10,657 nt of DNA, taken from Candidatus Zhuqueibacterota bacterium 4484_219 (GTDB taxonomy: Bacteria; Zhuqueibacterota; JdFR-76; 4484-219). The position numbers and the translations under genes are program-made. The stretch is taken from NCBI GenBank assembly GCA_002085035.1, contig MZGM01000019.1:1-10657 (forward strand), written 5' to 3'. Shown one piece after another: positions 6,439-10,657 of this stretch; position 1 is the first letter of the stretch; each line of letters opens with the position of its first letter. The notes beneath the pieces were generated by a model. The model made no database searches. It was not told the DNA's origin and worked only from the letters and a program-made list of their open reading frames with translations.

Positions 6439-6825
6439 ATGGATATTACTAATATGATTAAGAATCTATTAGCTGAATTGCGAGAGATGATAAAAACTGA
6501 GACCGTAGTAGGGGAACCGATTGAGGCAGGAGATTCTGTAGTGATTCCAGTTTCTAAGGTTTCGGTTGGGTTTGGCGGCGGAGGTGGTGGTTCCAAAGCT
6601 GATGAGAAAACGGCTGGGGGAGAAGGCTCCGGGATAGGAGGGGGAGCCTCCATTGAACCAGTGGCTTTTATTGTGATTACCGAAGGTAAGGCTCAACTGT
6701 TGACCCTCGCTCCGAAAAGAGAATTTGGTTTAGGTAAGGTAATCGACCTTATTCCCGAAATTCTTAATAAGGTGAAAGATCTTAAGTCAAAGCCAGTAAA
6801 AGAAGAAACACAGAACCGAAAGTAA
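6439..6825 (+). CDS. gerW: GerW/YtfJ-family protein
   Basis: A 128-residue protein of the spore protein YtfJ (GerW) family. Diagnostic parts are the amphipathic N-terminus (ITNMIKNLLAELREMIKTETVVGEPIEAGDS in outline), the VVIPVSKVSVGFGGGGGG segment at about 34-51 running into a Gly/Ser-rich loop to about residue 70, then SIEPVAFIVI near 71-80. A polar, lysine-rich tail follows. In Bacillus the protein is linked to germination, but homologues occur widely in bacteria that do not sporulate, where the role is unknown. AAGGAG lies 7 nt before the ATG. It sits 46 nt after the LOG gene and 26 nt before the 61-aa gene on the same strand. Nothing else in the window suggests sporulation, so I infer a non-spore role. 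Confidence 0.88.
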   Translation: MDITNMIKNLLAELREMIKTETVVGEPIEAGDSVVIPVSKVSVGFGGGGGGSKADEKTAGGEGSGIGGGASIEPVAFIVITEGKAQLLTLAPKREFGLGKVIDLIPEILNKVKDLKSKPVKEETQNRK

Positions 6826-6851
6826 ATGCCATTAAAGGCCGGTGAAAAGCT

Positions 6852-7037
6852 ATGCCCAAGCGAGTATCCATGAAACAATTAGAACTTTTTCGTCACGAAA
6901 AGCGTGACAATGTCGAAAGTCGTGTCAAGCAATTAGAGCGCAGAATCGCCCAGGCGATACGTGATGGAAATTTGAGAAAAGCTGAAGAGTTGGCAGAAGA
7001 GCAGCGTATTTTACTCGAAAGCCAGATCAACAACTAA
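6852..7037 (+). CDS. Small helical protein of unknown function
   Basis: A 61-residue, highly charged protein that I do not recognise. It has no signal peptide, membrane segment or cysteine. Residues 18-37 and 40-58 look like two amphipathic helices (for example VESRVKQLERRIAQAIRDG and LRKAEELAEEQRILLES) joined at Gly39-Asn40, suggesting a helical hairpin or short coiled coil. The start is uncertain. ATG 6852 has only a weak GGTGAAAA site; Met7 at 6870 is an alternative. It lies 26 nt after gerW in the same direction and has heptad-compatible composition and no frame conflict, so I judge it a real last gene of the block, without independent proof. Confidence 0.6.
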   Translation: MPKRVSMKQLELFRHEKRDNVESRVKQLERRIAQAIRDGNLRKAEELAEEQRILLESQINN

Positions 7038-7091
7038 TGCAGGTATTTTCTTGAGCATTGCTCTCGTGCCCGGAGATGGTGTACTGGTGTT

Positions 7092-7125
7092 GAGTAATGG
7101 GTTTTTTGTTGATGGTGGATTACTC
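7092..7125. repeat. Inverted repeat at the convergent gene junction
   Basis: GAGTAAT (7092-7098) and ATTACTC (7119-7125) form a perfect 7-bp inverted repeat with a 20-nt spacer that contains a TTTTTT run. It sits between the convergent ends of the 61-aa gene and the pilC-like gene. The run lies inside the loop, not after the stem, so it does not look like a standard terminator. No convincing intrinsic terminator was seen at this junction. Confidence 0.3.
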
Positions 7126-7138
7126 CATCTGGCCGTCG

Positions 7139-8350
7139 TTAGTGAATCAGCCCCATGATGTTCCACATCGGCATAAAGATTGAGATGGCCAAAAATGCAA
7201 CGAACAAGCCAATTACTACTGTTAGTAGAGGTTCAATCATCGAAGTCATTTTCTTGATGGCATAATCGACTTCGATGTCATAGTGGCGGGAGATATTTTC
7301 TAACATACTATCTAATGATCCAGATTGCTCACCAATAGCGATCATCCTTACCACCATGGGAGGAAAAAGTTCACTGCGGCGCAATGGCCGAGCGAGTCCT
7401 TCTCCTTTCTGAACCCCCAGGCTAATCTTGCGTATTTCTTCTCCTACCGCCAAATTGCCCACTGTTTCAGCGACAATCCCCAGGGTTTCCAGAATAGGCA
7501 AACCACTACGATTGAGAGTCTCGAACATCTTAGCGAAACGGGAAAGAGAATTTTTCAATATTAGTGGGCCGAACAAGGGTAATCTCAATTTGATTTTGTC
7601 CCATTGGAAGTGCCCCTTGGGAGTTTTGGTGTAGCGTTTGAAAGCAAGAAATAACACAACAACTGCACTGAAAATAAAAATGCCGTAATTTTGGAACAGG
7701 TCGTTAATTGCAATTAGAACACGAGTAGGCAAGGGAAGGGTAGCACCCAATTGCTGAAACATGGCAGCAAATTTAGGTATTACCATCAAGATTAAAATGA
7801 CAAAAGCAAGTACCAGAGCACATACTACGATGATGGGATACCGCATGGCAGACTTAATTTTATCACGGGTTTCTTTCTCGTAGGTCAGCATGGTTGCCAT
7901 ACGTTCCAATACCTCGTCTAATGAACCGCTCATTTCTCCTGCCCGTACGGAACTTGCGTAGAGTTTAGGAAAAACATCTCGATGCTTGTCCAGGGCATCT
8001 GAGAAACTGTTACCACTTTCGACACTAATGTAAATATCCTGAATGATACTGCGCAGTTTACTGTTGCTGGCCTGCTCCACCAGAGCTTCTAGGGCGGAAA
8101 GCAAAGGAACTCCAGCTTTCAATAGCGTAGTCAACTGTTTGGTGAAAAGAACGATCTCATCGGATTTGATTTTCTTTTCATTGAGTTTTTTTAGGAAAGA
8201 GCTTTGGATGGGTTTATGTTCGCGAATTTGGAGAGGGGTCAATCCCCAGTTATCCAACCTTTCGGTAACGACACCAAGATTAGGAGCTTCTAAAACGTCC
8301 TCGACAATTTGACCAAAGTTATTAATCGCACGATAGTAGAAGTTAGGCAT
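7139..8350 (-). CDS. pilC: Type IV pilus / type II secretion inner-membrane platform protein (PilC/GspF family)
   Basis: A 403-residue polytopic protein of normal family length. It contains two related T2SSF domains, at about residues 65-190 and 267-393. Internal duplication is visible in AGEMSGSLDEVLERMA (137-152) and IGEQSGSLDSMLENIS (339-354). Membrane segments lie at about 171-192, 221-238 and 374-394. The N-terminus MPNFYYRAINNFGQIVEDVLEA fits the leading family segment. The protein forms the inner-membrane platform on which the PilB/GspE ATPase acts to assemble or push out pilin-like subunits. The ATPase gene lies upstream in the same direction, separated by a response regulator gene, with 62 nt between that gene and this one. 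No good ribosome binding site precedes the ATG. Sequence alone does not separate a pilus from a type II secretion system. Confidence 0.92.
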   Translation of the reverse strand: MPNFYYRAINNFGQIVEDVLEAPNLGVVTERLDNWGLTPLQIREHKPIQSSFLKKLNEKKIKSDEIVLFTKQLTTLLKAGVPLLSALEALVEQASNSKLRSIIQDIYISVESGNSFSDALDKHRDVFPKLYASSVRAGEMSGSLDEVLERMATMLTYEKETRDKIKSAMRYPIIVVCALVLAFVILILMVIPKFAAMFQQLGATLPLPTRVLIAINDLFQNYGIFIFSAVVVLFLAFKRYTKTPKGHFQWDKIKLRLPLFGPLILKNSLSRFAKMFETLNRSGLPILETLGIVAETVGNLAVGEEIRKISLGVQKGEGLARPLRRSELFPPMVVRMIAIGEQSGSLDSMLENISRHYDIEVDYAIKKMTSMIEPLLTVVIGLFVAFLAISIFMPMWNIMGLIH

Positions 8351-8412
8351 AATTCTGTGACATTGTTTAATACACCGGGACTGTCAACTCCGAAGTGATG
8401 CCCTTATCATTG

Positions 8413-9810
8413 TTAGTGAACTCTGATGTTGTATTTTTTAAGCTTACGGTAAAGAGTAGTTCGCCCAATTTGGAGGCGAAGAGCTGCTTCGGAGATATTA
8501 CTATTAGTTAGTTTTAGTGCCAGACGGCACACCTCGCGTTCCACTTCTTCCCAGGTAGGGATTTCCCGAGCCAGAGCAATGGCCTTAGTAAAATCTACAG
8601 CGAAACCATTTGCAAGAGCAGGAGAATTGAAGGCAGTAAGTGTAATAGGTAAATGTTCTGGCAATAAAGTATCTCCCGTACAATTTAACATGGATCGTTC
8701 AAGGATATTTTCCAATTCTCGAATATTTCCTGGCCATTTGTAATTTAAAAAACACTCCAGTGCACGGTCTGATACTGAACGGATGCGGCGTTTCAATTTG
8801 CGATTGAATTTATCGAGAAAATAAGCTACCAGTTCGGGGATGTCCTCTTTACGTTCGCGTAGCGGCGGTAAGGTGATGGGGTAAACACTGATACGGTAGT
8901 ACAAATCCTCGCGAAAATTACCACGACGGACTTCTTCTTCCAGGTTTTTATTAGTTGCTGAAATTACTCGTACATCCACTTCGACTGACTGAGTACCGCC
9001 AATTCGTTCAAATCGTTTCTCTTGCAGCACTCGCAAAATTTTTGCCTGAGTAGGTTTGCTCATCTCGCCGATTTCATCCAGAAAAATAGTGCCTTTATGA
9101 GCCTGTTCAAATTTGCCAATCCGTTTGGCGATGGCACCGGTGAAAGAGCCCTTTTCGTGGCCAAATAGCTCACTTTCCAATAGGGATTCAGGGATAGCAG
9201 CGCAATTGACAACCACAAAAGGGTGATCACGTCGGGGACCGTTGAAATGAATAGCTCGAGCCAGCAATTCCTTGCCAGTGCCACTTTCCCCGCGGATTAT
9301 TACTGTCACATCGGAATCGATAACACGCTCCAGAGCCTGATACACTTCGCACATTTTTGCACTGTGCCCAATAATGTTAGAATAACCATCTTTATTACGT
9401 AATTGTGTTTTTAATTGAGATATCTCCTTGCGTAAGTTACGGATACTAATTGCGTTTTTAACTGCAATTTTTAATCTGTTCCAATCTATAGGCTTGGTAA
9501 TATAGTCGTGGGCACCAATTTTCATGGCTTCCACCGCAGTATCAATACGACCATCACCAGTAAGTACGATCACAGGAACTTCCCGAGTAATTTTCCGGAT
9601 GCGTTTTAATGTCTCCAGTCCGTCAATTAAGGGCATAATTATGTCCAGTAGTACCAGGTCATAATGATAAAGGCTCATTCGCTGCAAAGCCTCGTAACCA
9701 GTTAAAGCACCGTCTACATCGTAATCCCATTTTTTAATCATATCCTTAACTACATTCAGAAAATCTTCTTCATCATCGACCACAAGAATGGTTGGTTTTA
9801 ATTCCATCAT
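8413..9810 (-). CDS. Sigma-54-dependent NtrC-type response regulator
   Basis: A 465-residue protein with three domains. The receiver is at about 7-120, with acidic pocket Asp12/Asp13/Glu14, phosphoacceptor Asp56 (LLDIIMP), Thr84 and Lys106. The AAA+ sigma-54 activation domain is at about 142-375, with Walker A GESGTGK 174-180, the sigma-54 loop GSFTGA 221-226 (a Ser variant of GAFTGA), Walker B TIFLDE 241-246 and arginine region FREDLYYR 299-306. A Fis-type helix-turn-helix covers about 438-460 (ISEAALRLQIGRTTLYRKLK). Once phosphorylated it should remodel RNA polymerase-sigma-54 at its target promoters. It lies between the pilus ATPase and platform genes (59 and 62 nt gaps), suggesting a PilR-like role, but no histidine kinase is adjacent in the window. 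Two ATG codons in tandem open the gene after an AAGGA site; either could start it. Confidence 0.94.
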   Translation of the reverse strand: MMELKPTILVVDDEEDFLNVVKDMIKKWDYDVDGALTGYEALQRMSLYHYDLVLLDIIMPLIDGLETLKRIRKITREVPVIVLTGDGRIDTAVEAMKIGAHDYITKPIDWNRLKIAVKNAISIRNLRKEISQLKTQLRNKDGYSNIIGHSAKMCEVYQALERVIDSDVTVIIRGESGTGKELLARAIHFNGPRRDHPFVVVNCAAIPESLLESELFGHEKGSFTGAIAKRIGKFEQAHKGTIFLDEIGEMSKPTQAKILRVLQEKRFERIGGTQSVEVDVRVISATNKNLEEEVRRGNFREDLYYRISVYPITLPPLRERKEDIPELVAYFLDKFNRKLKRRIRSVSDRALECFLNYKWPGNIRELENILERSMLNCTGDTLLPEHLPITLTAFNSPALANGFAVDFTKAIALAREIPTWEEVEREVCRLALKLTNSNISEAALRLQIGRTTLYRKLKKYNIRVH

Positions 9811-9848
9811 AGGTTAATTTTCCTTATTTAATTTCTTCTATTCGATCG

Positions 9849-9869
9849 GTTACCAAATCATTTTGTAAC
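9849..9869 (-). repeat. Short hairpin just after the pilB-like stop codon
   Basis: On the minus strand GTTAC and GTAAC arms flank AAA...TTT. They form an 8-bp stem with one A-G mismatch and a 3-nt loop, starting directly after the TAA of the ATPase gene. No U-tract follows, so it is not a standard terminator. It could be an attenuating or mRNA-processing hairpin between the two genes, or chance in AT-rich DNA. Confidence 0.3.
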
Positions 9870-10657
9870 TTAGAGTTGAGTTATTCGCAGCACTTCTTCG
9901 ATAGTAGTAAGGCCCTTTAGTGTTTTACGTATGCCATCTTTTAACAAAGTAATCATTCCCCGGCGAATTGCTTCATTTTTGATTTCCATTGCCGATTTTC
10001 CCTCCACGACTAAACGACGTAATTGATCATCCATTTTTAGGAACTCAAAAATAGCGATTCTACCCCGGAAGCCAGTGTTTTTGCAGCGACGACAGCCCTT
10101 GCCCCGGTAAAAAGTTAACTTCGAGTTCTCTATGTTAATACCTAATCCTTTCAATAGCTTGACATCTGGTTGATATTTTACTTTGCAATCAGGACACACT
10201 CTACGCGCCAGGCGCTGTGCTAAAATTCCCTGCACTGCAGATGAGACTAAATAAGGCTCCACTCCCATGTCGGCAAGACGAGTCAATGCGCTGACAGCAT
10301 CATTAGTGTGCAAGGTGGAGAAAACCAGATGTCCTGTCAGGGCTGATTTGACAGCAATATCAGCGGTTTCACTATCACGAATTTCTCCCACCATAATGAC
10401 GTCCGGGTCCTGGCGCAGAATGGCACGTAGACCGGTCGCAAAGGTTAAGCCAATGCGAGGGTTAACCTGTGATTGGCGAATTTGGTCAAAGTGATATTCA
10501 ACAGGGTCTTCTAAGGTAATGATATTTTTTTCTTTTGAATCTAGTTGGCGTAAAGCGGCATACAAAGTGGTAGATTTGCCGCTGCCAGTGGGACCGGTAA
10601 CTAAAATGATCCCATATGGCCGATGGATAATTTCTTTGAAATCTTTCAAAGCTTCGT
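9870..10657 (-). CDS. pilB: PilB/GspE-type secretion ATPase, C-terminal part (5' end beyond the window)
   Basis: About 262 codons, ending in TAA at 9870-9872. The reading frame continues through the right edge, so the N-terminal domain is missing from view. The nucleotide-binding domain shows Walker A GPTGSGKS, the Asp box ITLEDPVEYH, Walker B region DPDVIMVGEIRDSETAD and the His box LVFSTLHTND. Two CxxC pairs (VCPDCK and GCRRCKN) about 40 residues apart form the zinc-binding insertion typical of PilB/GspE and absent from PilT, and TGFRGRIAIFE follows. This supports an extension ATPase rather than a retraction ATPase. The TTG near the edge (10647-10649) is internal, not a start. It powers assembly on the PilC/GspF platform encoded downstream. 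Confidence 0.94.
   Translation of the reverse strand, partial: EALKDFKEIIHRPYGIILVTGPTGSGKSTTLYAALRQLDSKEKNIITLEDPVEYHFDQIRQSQVNPRIGLTFATGLRAILRQDPDVIMVGEIRDSETADIAVKSALTGHLVFSTLHTNDAVSALTRLADMGVEPYLVSSAVQGILAQRLARRVCPDCKVKYQPDVKLLKGLGINIENSKLTFYRGKGCRRCKNTGFRGRIAIFEFLKMDDQLRRLVVEGKSAMEIKNEAIRRGMITLLKDGIRKTLKGLTTIEEVLRITQL

Noticed and set aside
6396..6696. Minus-strand open frames across the gerW gene, one proline-rich
   Set aside because: They are antisense shadows of the glycine-rich GerW loop (GGX codons read as proline codons) and have no start signals.
7129..7140. CTGGCCGTCGTT, identical to 12 bases of lacZ-alpha / the M13 forward primer site
   Set aside because: The identity stops after 12 bases and the flanks differ from vector sequence, so it is a coincidence and not vector contamination.
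7051..7158. 35-codon plus-strand open frame between the 61-aa gene and the pilC-like gene, with protein-like composition (Gly/Val/Leu rich)
   Set aside because: It has no ATG and no ribosome binding site, runs into the pilC-like gene antisense, and is too short to judge. It may be a chance frame or a decayed fragment.
9270..9300. TGGCAC and TTGC elements on the minus strand resembling a sigma-54 promoter
   Set aside because: They lie inside the Walker A coding region of the regulator gene and the spacing is about 10 bases rather than the required 5.

Overview
The window reads as ordinary bacterial chromosome at moderate GC (low-to-mid 40s percent by eye). It is densely coded and carries no RNA genes, insertion sequences, CRISPR array or phage genes. 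A class II (B12-dependent) ribonucleotide reductase, a split glycine decarboxylase, a GerW/YtfJ-like protein, type IV pilus/type II secretion genes and a sigma-54 activator together suggest an anaerobic or facultative, diderm-like bacterium. It could belong to a little-cultured lineage (FCB-type candidate phyla or a deltaproteobacterium-like group). The taxonomic guess is inference only.

Layout. (1) Bases 1-135, minus strand: 5' end of nrdJ. Its upstream region (136-366) holds a good sigma-70 promoter and, just upstream of it, two NrdR-box-like palindromes 31 bp apart. (2) Bases 367-4706, minus strand: a housekeeping operon read efp, accB, accC, gcvH, gcvPA. It covers translation of polyproline stretches, the biotin carrier and biotin carboxylase of acetyl-CoA carboxylase, and two glycine-cleavage components. 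One or two sigma-70 promoters precede efp. (3) Bases 4975-7037, plus strand, divergent from efp: a membrane PAP2 phosphatase, a LOG-family Rossmann protein, a GerW/YtfJ-like protein and a 61-residue helical protein of unknown function, closely spaced and probably one transcript. (4) Bases 7139-10657, minus strand, convergent with block 3: a PilB/GspE-type ATPase (cut by the window edge), an NtrC-type sigma-54 response regulator and a PilC/GspF platform protein.

How the genes work together. AccB and AccC make carboxybiotin for malonyl-CoA synthesis. GcvH carries lipoate and receives the aminomethyl group from the P-protein, of which GcvPA is only one half; gcvPB is not adjacent. The ATPase and platform protein form the inner-membrane motor of a type IV pilus or type II secretion machine, and the regulator between them probably controls that system or a related one.

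I found no clearly undescribed system. The observations most worth checking are the NrdR-like operator pair before nrdJ, the regulator placed inside the pilus-motor gene set, and the GerW/61-aa pair in a context that otherwise shows no sporulation genes.
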